From the NCBI GenBank assembly GCA_900317795.1, contig ONIF01000127.1, forward strand, positions 1-6,340: 6,340 nt of DNA, read 5' to 3'. Source of the DNA: an uncultured Eubacteriales bacterium. Its GTDB lineage: Bacteria > Bacillota > Clostridia > Oscillospirales > Acutalibacteraceae. Position 1 is the first letter of the stretch. The number at the start of each line of letters is the position of its first letter. Below the pieces are notes generated by a model that had not been told where the DNA came from, ran no database searches, and saw nothing but the letters and a program-made list of their open reading frames with translations. A program made the position numbers and the translations under genes. This document shows, piece by piece, positions 1 to 6,336 of the stretch.

Positions 1-582
1 GACGACGACGGAAATAACATATTGTCTGGGTTCGATAGGGGTAAATTTAAAGTTGCCGTTATAGCTTTCGGGCTGTATGCAAATATCCTGACCGTATTCG
101 TCCTGATAGAAGTACTCGTATGTATATTGCACATTGGCGACAGGGGAAAATATAATCTGCTGTCCCGTTGAGGCATTGAATTTTCTTTTGAGGAAAGTAC
201 CGTCTGCTATGGTGTAGGAGGCGAATTTGGGGTTATTGAGTTTGACAATATCGTTTGTGTAAGTTCTCATAATGCAGTCACGCACATTGACCGTTATTAT
301 TCTGGGTATGCCGTCTTTTGAGATAATGCATATATGTGCCGTACCCGCACTTTTTGCACCGATACTGATGAGATTTCCGCTTATTTTTTGAATATCGAGC
401 AAATTGCTGTCATAGCCTATAAAGTTGATAATTCCCGAAGAAAGTGCAACTGTTTTTGACATACCGCGGTTGAGCCGTATAGGTTCATTGATATTAAGTA
501 TGTTGTCAGAGTAAGACGTTTCGCCATCGCCGTATAGGTTCATTGATATTAAGTATGTTGTCAGAGTAAGACGTTTCGCCAT
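1..582 (-). pseudogene. Displaced 3' portion of the same secreted-protein gene, partial at the left edge
   Basis: This minus-strand frame is open from 615 to base 1 with no stop and runs off the window. Removing one copy of the 55-bp duplication joins it directly after Arg167 of the upstream fragment, giving a continuous frame of at least 325 codons. In that rebuilt protein, residues about 160-235 look like a degenerate Big_2 Ig-like domain: GMSKTVALSSG, then DSNLLDIQKISGNLISIGAK, then SAGTAHICIISKDG, matching the family's S-n-v-v-x-V-x-x-x-G-x-i-x-g-x-x-x-G-x-a-x-I layout. Residues 246-325 form a second triple-tyrosine-like module (YTYEYFYQDEYG, FKFTPIEPRQYVISV), parallel to the one in the N-terminal fragment. 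As it stands, translation would need an internal start. ATG at 582 and ATG at 543 are in frame, but neither has a Shine-Dalgarno sequence, so this part is probably untranslated. The real C-terminus lies outside the window. Confidence 0.65.
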
Positions 583-583
583 C
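474..583. repeat. Perfect 55-bp tandem duplication inside a coding region
   Basis: Bases 474-528 and 529-583 are identical over 55 bp; base 584 extends the match by one (G, as at 529). The copies are directly adjacent. Since 55 is not a multiple of three, the second copy moves the minus-strand gene into the +1 frame and produces TGA at 508-506. One copy, or four, would keep the frame open. The flanks share only a single base of homology, so this looks like a simple tandem duplication, not a target-site or attachment-site duplication. Biological length variation and an assembly artefact cannot be told apart from this sequence. Confidence 0.97.
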
Positions 584-1030
584 GGAAACAATAACGGCAA
601 ATATTTTTTCTTCTGTCAAGTCCTCATCTTTGTCATAGCGTGATACTTTTATAAAGAATTCACCTTTTTTAACTGCCTTGAATACAAATTCATCATTTTT
701 TGTTTGGGGAAAGAATATCTGTTCATATTCCGAATCCTTGTAAAAAAATTGGTATTCAAATTTTTTAGTTTCATCGGGGACTTTCCCAAATTTCAGCGTT
801 GTGCCGTTTTCAATGGGAATAACATTTCCTTGTTCTGTCTGCTGACAATAGACTTCAATTTCCTGTCCGTCTTTGAAAGCTGTAAGAGAAATGATGTCCT
901 TTTTTTCCTCCTCCCGAACCTGTGCAGGCGGTTCTTCTGAAATTTCGGTTTCTGCTGCCGCATACGGCACACTCGGAAGCAACAATGCCGCTGTAAGAAG
1001 TACGATAAATATTGACTTTAACTTGTTCAT
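506..1030 (-). CDS. Secreted Ig-like/triple-tyrosine-like domain protein, N-terminal fragment cut short by a frameshift
   Basis: This is the 5' part of a gene for an exported protein of unknown specific function. With Met at 1030 it is 174 residues. Residues 1-26 form a signal peptide: Lys at 3 and 5, a hydrophobic core IFIVLLTAALLL, then a PYAAA cleavage site before ETE. A Glu/Pro-rich linker follows, then a beta-rich domain at about 46-150. That domain contains FEYQFFYKD (91-99), FVFKAV and EFFIKVSRYDKDED, resembling the Y-x-Y-x-x-Y/F-K ... I-x-V-x-D pattern of triple-tyrosine (Y_Y_Y)-like modules and of the repeats in the large neighbouring gene. Met 1030 is preferred over Met 1039 because GAAAGGA (1046-1040) abuts 1039 but lies 9 nt from 1030. 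The true frame ends at Arg167; the last seven residues (RWRNVLL) come from reading a duplicated 55-bp unit out of frame. I do not recognise a gene name. Exported fate is well supported; an adhesive or binding role is inference. Confidence 0.75.
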   Translation of the reverse strand: MNKLKSIFIVLLTAALLLPSVPYAAAETEISEEPPAQVREEEKKDIISLTAFKDGQEIEVYCQQTEQGNVIPIENGTTLKFGKVPDETKKFEYQFFYKDSEYEQIFFPQTKNDEFVFKAVKKGEFFIKVSRYDKDEDLTEEKIFAVIVSDGETSYSDNILNINEPIRRWRNVLL

Positions 1031-1039
1031 TCTTTCCAT

Positions 1040-1046
1040 TCCTTTC
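1040..1046 (-). promoter_or_regulatory. Ribosome binding site that decides the start at 1030
   Basis: On the minus strand GAAAGGA (1046-1040) lies immediately before ATG 1039 but 9 nt before ATG 1030. Only the second spacing suits ribosome binding, so the protein most likely begins MNKLK. Confidence 0.65.
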
Positions 1047-1069
1047 TTATCAAAAAAATCAATAAAAGT

Positions 1070-1098
1070 ATTATATCATTTTATATTTATTTATGCAA
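1070..1098 (-). promoter_or_regulatory. Sigma-A promoter of the small secreted-protein gene
   Basis: On the minus strand TTGCAT (1098-1093) and TATAAT (1075-1070) are separated by exactly 17 bp, close to the sigma-70/sigma-A consensus. Transcription would start near 1063, leaving about 33 nt of leader before ATG 1030, including the ribosome site. The promoter lies downstream of the large gene's terminator, so the small gene is probably transcribed on its own. Confidence 0.75.
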
Positions 1099-1170
1099 GA
1101 TTTTATTTTATCAGTCATAATTGAAGTTTCACATATCGTCTGCAAGAAAAATCAAGGGGGAAAATTTTAT

Positions 1171-1214
1171 AAAAAAACCGCCTGCAAGGATTTTTGAAAT
1201 GTCCTTGCAGGCGG
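1171..1214 (-). terminator. Rho-independent terminator of the large LRR gene
   Basis: A perfect 13-bp GC-rich stem pairs CCGCCTGCAAGGA (1178-1190) with TCCTTGCAGGCGG (1202-1214) around an 11-nt loop. Read on the minus strand it is followed by seven T residues (1177-1171) and further A/T. It begins 22 nt after the large gene's TGA (1239-1237). On the plus strand the downstream sequence lacks a good T run, so it acts mainly leftwards. Confidence 0.93.
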
Positions 1215-1236
1215 CTGTTATTTTAATATTGTGCTA

Positions 1237-4200
1237 TCATTTTACGGTTACTGTGAAATATTTCTTTTCAACGATACCGTTTGAATCCTGAACTTTGATG
1301 CAGATGTCATAATCAACTGCCTTGTTGGGAGTGATAGACACGGTATTGTTTACAGCGAACTTCTGTTTTTCAACCCAGTTGGCTTCAGAGGATTTCTTGT
1401 AGTAGAAAGCGTAGGTGTAAGGAGAAGTACCGCCTGTTGCAGAGCCTTTCATGGTGATGTCACCGCCAAAGCTGACAGTTGACTTTTCAGCAGCAGAGCC
1501 GTTTACGGTAGAAGTATTTGTAACACCGGCAACGGTATTGAAAGTAAAGAACTTTTTAACAATCGTGCCGTCAGCGTCTTTAACTTTTACGCAGAGGTCA
1601 TAAGCAGCAACATTTGAGGGTTTAACAGTAACGGTTGTATTAGTGGTGAAGTTCTGTTTTGTTACCCATGATGTATCAGTAGTTTTCTTATAGAGAACTG
1701 CATAGGTATAGTCACCTGCACCGCCTGCAGCCTTTGCATTGACTGTAAGAGAGTTGCCGAGAACTACTTTATCGGAAGCGATAGTAGAATTATTCTGCAA
1801 AGCATTCTGATTGGAAACAACTTTTACATTGAATGTCTTTTCTGCAACAACACCATCAGCGTCTTTTGCTTTTACGCAAATCTCATAATCGGCAGCTTTT
1901 GACGGGAGAACGGACGTTTCGGAATTGGAACTGAAATTCTGTTTTGTTGTCCAAGTTGTATCAGTAGTTTTCTTATAGAGAACTGCATAGGTATAAGGAG
2001 CTTTACCGCCCTCCGCAGCAGCACTTACAGAAACTCTTTCACCGAGTTTGATTTGTGTTGCACCAACGGTGGAAGTGTTTTTGAATTCATTCTGAGGCTG
2101 TTGTGTTTCGCCTACAACAACGTTGTAGTATTCTTTTGCAACTGTGCCGTCAGCGTCTTTTACTTTAACGCATATCTGATAATAGCCTGCTGTTTTTGCA
2201 GTAAAGGAAGCTGTTGCATTTGTACCGAAGCCTGAAATGGTTGACCAGCTCTTTTGAGTGAACTCTTTTGAGTAGTAAGCGAAAGTATAGCTGCCGCTGC
2301 CGCCTGTTGCAGAAGCGTTTATAGTTACAGTTTCACCAAGATTTACTTTATCTGCACTCAAACTTGAGGTATTTGCAAGAACATCTCCTACAGTGACGTT
2401 AATTGTTTTTGCAGCAGTTGTACCATTGCCGTCTTTTGCAGTAACACGGATATTATATGTGCCTGTTGCAGTTGGCTTGAATACAGCAGCATTTTTTGCG
2501 GAGTAGTCAGCAATAGTTGTCCATGTGCTTGCAGTAGAGAGTTTTTGTTCATACTTATAGGTAACGCTGCCGTTTCCGCCTGTTGAACTGCCGAGAATTA
2601 CAACGGTTTCGCCAAGAGTTACAGCATTGTCGATAACGCTTGAATTATTGGCAATAGCGTTGTTTACGGTGAGTGTAAAGAATTTTTTAACTTCCGTACC
2701 TTCTTTGTCCTTAACTTTTATGCAGAGGTCAAAAGTACCTGCCTGTTCGGGTGTAAATGTAGCGGAAGCGGTTGTGCTGTAAGCTGAAAGTGTAGTCCAG
2801 CTTGATGCGGAAGTCAGCTTATAAAGCATTGAGTACTGATAACCTTTGATACCGCCTGCGGCAGCACCGTCAAGTGTAACGGATTTGCCCTTAATGATAG
2901 TATCGGCAGATACTGTTGAAGTATTCTGCAAAGCGTCTGCTACGAATACATCACAAACGGCTGTTTTTCCGTCAGACAAGGTTGCGGAAATTCTTGTAAA
3001 GCCTGCTGCAACACCTTTCACTGTACCGTCAGCGGCAACGGTTGCGGCATTTGTATTGCTGCTTGTCCATTTTATAGTTTTATTTGTAGTTCTGGAGGTA
3101 TCTATGGAGGCAGTGAGTTTTACAGTCTTGCCTGCTGATGTTTCAACATAGTTTTTGTTAAGAGATATGCTGTTTGCAAGCTTGTTGAATTTTACGTCAT
3201 AGTAGCTTGCAAAGAGTTCCGCATAGCTGTTTTCATAGCCCGAGATAACAAGGTCATTGCAGTTCTGGAAGCCGTTATTGATTTCCGTAACGCTTGCGGG
3301 AACAGTCATCGCTTTGAGGGAGTTGAGATTGGTTACTTCAAAGTTAAGCTTTGTCACTTCCGATGGGAATATGATTTCTTCAAGATTGGAGCAGTTTTTG
3401 AAAGCTCTGTTGTTCTGGATAGTTTTAACCGTTTCGGGAACGGTATAAGAGCCTGTTTTGCCGTTGGGAACATAGTAAAGCTGGGAAACGTCCTTGCTGT
3501 AAACAACACCGTCTATGGAAGTATAGTTGATGTTGCTGCTGTCAAAGTTCATAGCAGTAAGGCTATTGCAGTTTTCCATTACATAACCCATGTCAAAAGT
3601 ACTTGTGAAGTTCTTCGGGAAAGTGATGGAAGTAAGTTTTGTTGCGTCTTTGAAAGAGCGGTCATAAATATCGGTAACGGTTGCGGGAACGGTATAATCA
3701 CCCGATTTTCCGCCCGGTACGAATATGATTTTGGAAACTCTCTTGTCATAAAGAACACCGTCAACGGTTGTATAGTAACTGCTGTCGGAAGCTGCCTTTA
3801 AAGTGGTGAATTTCGGGCAGTTTGCAAATTTGCTGTAACTGCTGAAATCATTGAACTTGCTTGACAGATTGAGTGTTACAAGGTTCGGACAGTTGTTGGT
3901 TGCAGCGTCACGGATTCTGCCGTATGAAACGATGCTTTCGGGAAGTGTTACGGTTGCCGCACCTTTCGGGAATGCATAGATATAGTCTTTTGCCGTGTTC
4001 ATAAGACAGCCGTTTACAGCGGCACGTACAGTATTGTCCTCACTGACAACAAACTTTGAAACGCTGGGGCAGTTGTCAAAATAGCTGTCACCGATAGTTG
4101 TTACAGAGGCGGGAATGGTAAGAGTAGTAATGCCTGTGCAGTTTCTGAAAGTATATTCACCGTCAATTCTTGTAACGGTATCGGGAATGGTATATGCACC

Positions 4201-6186
4201 CTTTTTATTTTCGGGAACGATATAAAGAGTTGTTTTGTCTTTGTTGTAGAGAATGCCGTCAACAGAGGTGTACCACTGGTTGTCCTTATCAACATTGATT
4301 GCTGAAAGTGAGGGTGATTTCTTTCCGTAATAGCTGGGGTAGAAGTCTTTCATTGTAACGGAAAGGTTGATTTCCGTAAGACCTGTTACTTCGGAGAAAG
4401 CATAGTAGTAAACGCTTTGGAGGGTATCGGGCATGGTATAAGCACCCTTTTTGGCATTCGGATAGTCATAGAGATAAGTTTTTGTTTTGTTGTAGAGTAC
4501 ACCGTCAACGGAGGTGAAATTGACATTTGCGGCAGGTACGTTTACTGCTTCGAGAGATGACATATAGCAGAAATCGTACTGGTCAAAACTGCTGACGTTG
4601 ACACCGAGATTGACTGTTGTAATGCTGTTGCAGTTGATGATGGAACGACCGTTGATTTTTGTAACGGTATCGGGAATGTCAATAGTGCCTTTCTTTGCTC
4701 TCGGACAGTAAATAAGTGTTTTGCCGTCTTTGGAGTAAACAACACCGTCTATTGACTGATACTGTTCGTGGTCTGCGTCAAAGGTGATAGCTTCAAGCGT
4801 ATTTCCGCAAGCGTCAAATACATCTCTGAAATCTATATCCTTTACGGTTGAGGGGATATGAACGCTTTTTACACCCGTGGAGGCTTTGAAAGTTTTGTTG
4901 TCGATAAGGACTGTACCTGCTTTGATAACGGCATTTTTAACACCGCCCTTTACAGCGAGGGAATTTGCACCGAAATATACAACACCTTCGGGCTGTTTCG
5001 AGAACCAGCCGCTTGCGTCAAGACAACGATCCTCAAGATATATTTGTCTTTGGGGAGCGTCATAGAAGTTTGTGAGGTTCGGAGTATTATAGAAAGCCTC
5101 ATTGTTTATTCTTTTAAGACCGTCACCGAAATAAACGGATTTCAGTGCGGTACAGTCTTTGAAAGAACTATTGCCGATAGTCTGCAAGCCGTTTGTTTTA
5201 ACGGTTTCAAGGCTTGTACAGCCGTTGAAACAGTTGGAGTCGATGTACTCCAAGCCTGCGGGGAAATCGACTTCTTTAAGGCTGCGGCAGTACATGAATG
5301 CATTATAGGAAATACCTCTGAGTGCAGCGTTGAATGTGATACTGCCGAGAGCTACACAGTTATAGAAAGCATAACCGTCTATATACTGGAGAGCGGCAGG
5401 ACAAGTAAAGCTTGGCAAAGCTGCACAGTCATAGAATGCCTCATAATGTATTCTTGTAAGATTGGAGTTGGTGCCGAAATTAACTTTCGTAAGTTTACGG
5501 CAGTTATAGAAGGCATAATCGCCGATTTCTTCGACAGCGTCAGGGATAGTAACGGAAGAAATCTGAGTGTGTGCAAAAGCCGAAGAAGGAATGGTTTTGC
5601 AGGTGTTGGAAAGGGTTATGGAAGTAACGCCTGTACAAAGACGGAATGCATTATTTCCCAATGAAGAAAGATTGGCGGGGAGGACAATTTTTGTAAGGCG
5701 GGAGCAGTATTCAAATGCACTGCTGCCGATTGTTGTAAGAGTTGAGGGGAAAGTAACGTTTTTCAGATAAACGCAGTTATAGAAAGCGGCATTTCCGATT
5801 TCGGTAAGACTTGATGGGAGGTTGACTGTTTCAATAACGGAATCTCTGAAAGAGTCGTTTGCAATGGTCTTGATGGTAGAGGGGAGAGTAACTTTTGTTA
5901 CGGTTTTTGAGTTTCTGAAAGTGCCTGCACCGATTACTTCAACGGCAACATCACCGATTTTAGAGGGAACTGTAACTTCCGTATCAGAACCGTTATATTT
6001 TACCAGCGTAACAGTACCGGCATCGTTTATCTGATATTCAAAGTCGCCCTCTGTGAGGGTATCAGCCGCACTTGCAGTAATGCTTGTACCGATGACATCA
6101 CCGAAAGTAGTGCCGACACCTGTGCCTGCTACCATAGCTATCGCCATAGAGCCTGCAATGATTTTCCTTAAAATAGCGGATTTCAT
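1237..6186 (-). CDS. Giant secreted BspA-like leucine-rich-repeat protein with Big_2 and triple-tyrosine-like repeats
   Basis: This 1649-residue exported protein is probably a surface or extracellular binding protein. Residues 1-41 are a signal peptide (Lys/Arg start, hydrophobic AGSMAIAMVAG, cleavage near TASAA before DTLTEG). Residues about 85-372 carry about 13 BspA/TpLRR-type (LRR_5) repeats with the pattern I-x-x-x-A-F-x-x-C-x-x-L ... V-x-x-P-x-x-L. An insert at 375-435 contains WFSKQPEGVVYFG. Residues about 463-975 hold six larger LRR modules marked by DGVLYnK...P..K.G.Y.iPdTV. A Big_2 Ig-like domain lies at about 1004-1083 (WTSSNTNAATV, DGTVKGVAAG). Six ~92-residue Ig-like repeats fill 1086-1649 and end in TVTVK. 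No LPXTG motif, SLH domain, dockerin or C-terminal membrane helix is present, so attachment is unclear. ATG 6186 is chosen over the upstream in-frame GTG at 6231: AGGAGG sits 10 nt before 6186, and 6231 lies within the promoter spacer. BspA of Tannerella forsythia binds host proteins; the ligand here is unknown. Confidence 0.93.
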   Translation of the reverse strand: MKSAILRKIIAGSMAIAMVAGTGVGTTFGDVIGTSITASAADTLTEGDFEYQINDAGTVTLVKYNGSDTEVTVPSKIGDVAVEVIGAGTFRNSKTVTKVTLPSTIKTIANDSFRDSVIETVNLPSSLTEIGNAAFYNCVYLKNVTFPSTLTTIGSSAFEYCSRLTKIVLPANLSSLGNNAFRLCTGVTSITLSNTCKTIPSSAFAHTQISSVTIPDAVEEIGDYAFYNCRKLTKVNFGTNSNLTRIHYEAFYDCAALPSFTCPAALQYIDGYAFYNCVALGSITFNAALRGISYNAFMYCRSLKEVDFPAGLEYIDSNCFNGCTSLETVKTNGLQTIGNSSFKDCTALKSVYFGDGLKRINNEAFYNTPNLTNFYDAPQRQIYLEDRCLDASGWFSKQPEGVVYFGANSLAVKGGVKNAVIKAGTVLIDNKTFKASTGVKSVHIPSTVKDIDFRDVFDACGNTLEAITFDADHEQYQSIDGVVYSKDGKTLIYCPRAKKGTIDIPDTVTKINGRSIINCNSITTVNLGVNVSSFDQYDFCYMSSLEAVNVPAANVNFTSVDGVLYNKTKTYLYDYPNAKKGAYTMPDTLQSVYYYAFSEVTGLTEINLSVTMKDFYPSYYGKKSPSLSAINVDKDNQWYTSVDGILYNKDKTTLYIVPENKKGAYTIPDTVTRIDGEYTFRNCTGITTLTIPASVTTIGDSYFDNCPSVSKFVVSEDNTVRAAVNGCLMNTAKDYIYAFPKGAATVTLPESIVSYGRIRDAATNNCPNLVTLNLSSKFNDFSSYSKFANCPKFTTLKAASDSSYYTTVDGVLYDKRVSKIIFVPGGKSGDYTVPATVTDIYDRSFKDATKLTSITFPKNFTSTFDMGYVMENCNSLTAMNFDSSNINYTSIDGVVYSKDVSQLYYVPNGKTGSYTVPETVKTIQNNRAFKNCSNLEEIIFPSEVTKLNFEVTNLNSLKAMTVPASVTEINNGFQNCNDLVISGYENSYAELFASYYDVKFNKLANSISLNKNYVETSAGKTVKLTASIDTSRTTNKTIKWTSSNTNAATVAADGTVKGVAAGFTRISATLSDGKTAVCDVFVADALQNTSTVSADTIIKGKSVTLDGAAAGGIKGYQYSMLYKLTSASSWTTLSAYSTTASATFTPEQAGTFDLCIKVKDKEGTEVKKFFTLTVNNAIANNSSVIDNAVTLGETVVILGSSTGGNGSVTYKYEQKLSTASTWTTIADYSAKNAAVFKPTATGTYNIRVTAKDGNGTTAAKTINVTVGDVLANTSSLSADKVNLGETVTINASATGGSGSYTFAYYSKEFTQKSWSTISGFGTNATASFTAKTAGYYQICVKVKDADGTVAKEYYNVVVGETQQPQNEFKNTSTVGATQIKLGERVSVSAAAEGGKAPYTYAVLYKKTTDTTWTTKQNFSSNSETSVLPSKAADYEICVKAKDADGVVAEKTFNVKVVSNQNALQNNSTIASDKVVLGNSLTVNAKAAGGAGDYTYAVLYKKTTDTSWVTKQNFTTNTTVTVKPSNVAAYDLCVKVKDADGTIVKKFFTFNTVAGVTNTSTVNGSAAEKSTVSFGGDITMKGSATGGTSPYTYAFYYKKSSEANWVEKQKFAVNNTVSITPNKAVDYDICIKVQDSNGIVEKKYFTVTVK
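1240..2931 (-). repeat. Six tandem ~92-residue C-terminal Ig-like/triple-tyrosine-like repeats (coding)
   Basis: Within the large protein, repeats begin at about residues 1086, 1178, 1270, 1368, 1463 and 1555. Each starts with N-(T/N)-S-(T/S)-(V/I/L), followed by a strand such as LGETVTINA, the turn A-x-GG, then Y-x-Y-x-x-x-Y-K, a Trp (S/T/N-W), F/Y, a T-x-x-x-P-like strand, Y-x-(I/L)-C-(I/V)-K-V-(K/Q)-D-x-(D/E/N)-G and K-x-(F/Y)-x-x-V. The layout fits beta-sandwich modules. Repeats 4 and 5 are the most alike. Such stalks commonly extend or present an adhesive head in surface proteins; that role is inferred here. Confidence 0.85.
1672..1995. repeat. 39-bp exact direct repeats, 285 bp apart, in repeats 5 and 4
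   Basis: Bases 1672-1710 and 1957-1995 are identical over 39 bp and encode AVLYKKTTDT in two neighbouring C-terminal repeats. The offset of 285 bp is exactly 95 codons, so recombination between the copies would remove or add one repeat in frame. Confidence 0.92.
2938..3177 (-). other. Big_2 bacterial Ig-like domain within the large protein
   Basis: Residues about 1004-1083 show the family hallmarks in order: ISLNKNYVETSAGKTVKLTA, then IKWTSSNTNAATVAADGTVK, then GVAAGFTRISATLSDG. It is the only clear Big_2 copy in this protein and joins the LRR part to the C-terminal repeat stalk. Big_2 domains are common in bacterial surface adhesins. Confidence 0.9.
3262..4800 (-). repeat. Six 81-84-residue higher-order LRR modules (coding)
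   Basis: Residues about 463-975 of the large protein repeat a long unit. A Y-x-S-(V/I)-DGV(L/V)Y-x-K hairpin marks each copy at about 478, 559, 641, 723, 806 and 890, followed by L-Y-x-x-P-x-x-K-x-G-x-Y-x-(I/V)-P-x-T-V-x-x-I and then one or two ordinary LRRs. The spacing is regular (81, 82, 82, 83, 84). Copy four is degenerate (AAVNGCLMNTAKDYIYAFP). This unit is typical of long BspA-like proteins. Confidence 0.85.
5071..5934 (-). repeat. Tract of about 13 BspA-type (TpLRR) leucine-rich repeats (coding)
   Basis: Residues about 85-372 hold consecutive 22-25-residue repeats. The landmark A-F-Y-N-C or a variant recurs at about 89, 112, 134, 157, 180, 203, 225, 250, 273, 296, 319, 341 and 364. 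Each is followed by L-x-x-(I/V)-x-(L/F)-P-x-x-(L/V)-x-x-I. This is the BspA/Treponema-type LRR that forms a curved solenoid, the likely recognition surface. Confidence 0.9.
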
Positions 6187-6196
6187 TTTAGATTTA

Positions 6197-6202
6197 CCTC
6201 CT
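6197..6202 (-). promoter_or_regulatory. Ribosome binding site of the large LRR gene
   Basis: AGGAGG on the minus strand (6202-6197) precedes ATG 6186 by 10 nt and fixes the start as MKSAILRK. Confidence 0.9.
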
Positions 6203-6221
6203 AAATAAAATTTACGACAAA

Positions 6222-6250
6222 AGTATAGCACACAAATAAGAAATTTTCAA
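6222..6250 (-). promoter_or_regulatory. Sigma-A promoter with extended -10 for the large LRR gene
   Basis: On the minus strand TTGAAA (6250-6245) and TATACT (6227-6222) are 17 bp apart. The -10 is preceded by TGC, an extended -10. The start of transcription would be near 6215, giving a leader of about 29 nt that contains AGGAGG. Confidence 0.8.
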
Positions 6251-6295
6251 TATTTTTGGCATCAAATTTATTACGTCAAATTCACAAAATATTGA
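6247..6295. repeat. 10-bp inverted repeat between divergent promoter elements
   Basis: TCAATATTTT (6247-6256) and its exact reverse complement AAAATATTGA (6286-6295) are 29 bp apart. The left arm overlaps the -35 of the large gene. The right arm overlaps a TTGACA (6292-6297) facing right. It may be an operator or simply two similar AT-rich upstream elements. The match is exact, but the function is a guess. Confidence 0.35.
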
Positions 6296-6307
6296 CATTT
6301 TTTTATG

Positions 6308-6336
6308 TTGTATTTTGTTTTATAAAGGAGTATAAT
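6308..6336 (+). promoter_or_regulatory. Possible rightward promoter for a gene beyond the window
   Basis: TTGTAT (6308-6313) and TATAAT (6331-6336) are 17 bp apart on the plus strand. Transcription would start just past the right edge. A stronger -35-like TTGACA (6292-6297) is present but has no -10 at a usable distance. If real, the intergenic region serves two divergent genes; the rightward gene is not visible. Confidence 0.45.

Noticed and set aside
541..582. Independent start for the 3' part of the small gene at ATG 582 or ATG 543
   Set aside because: Neither ATG has a Shine-Dalgarno sequence, and both lie inside the duplicated segment. The simpler reading is one gene split by the duplication.
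506..615. Ribosomal or transcriptional slippage rescuing the broken small gene at the A6 run (609-604)
   Set aside because: The open downstream frame overlaps the upstream one from 615 to 506, but reaching it needs a +1 shift, not the usual -1. The six-A run is short and no stimulatory structure or classic slippery heptamer is seen.
1099..1170. Possible small RNA or leader structure between the terminator and the small gene's promoter
   Set aside because: The stretch is AT-rich with no convincing hairpin, terminator or open frame with a ribosome site of its own.
1240..2931. CRISPR-like or non-coding repeat array
   Set aside because: The ~276-285-bp periodicity is a coding repeat of ~92-95 residues with diverged copies in one open frame; there are no short identical repeats with unique spacers.
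4858..5664. 268-codon plus-strand open frame opposite the LRR tract
   Set aside because: It lies entirely antisense to the well-supported LRR coding region. Its repetitive composition follows from the repeated LRR codons on the other strand, and it has no ribosome site or recognisable domain.
6292..6326. TTGACA (6292-6297) with TATAAA (6321-6326) as a rightward promoter
   Set aside because: The spacer is 23 bp, too long for sigma-A. TTGTAT with TATAAT at 17 bp is preferred.
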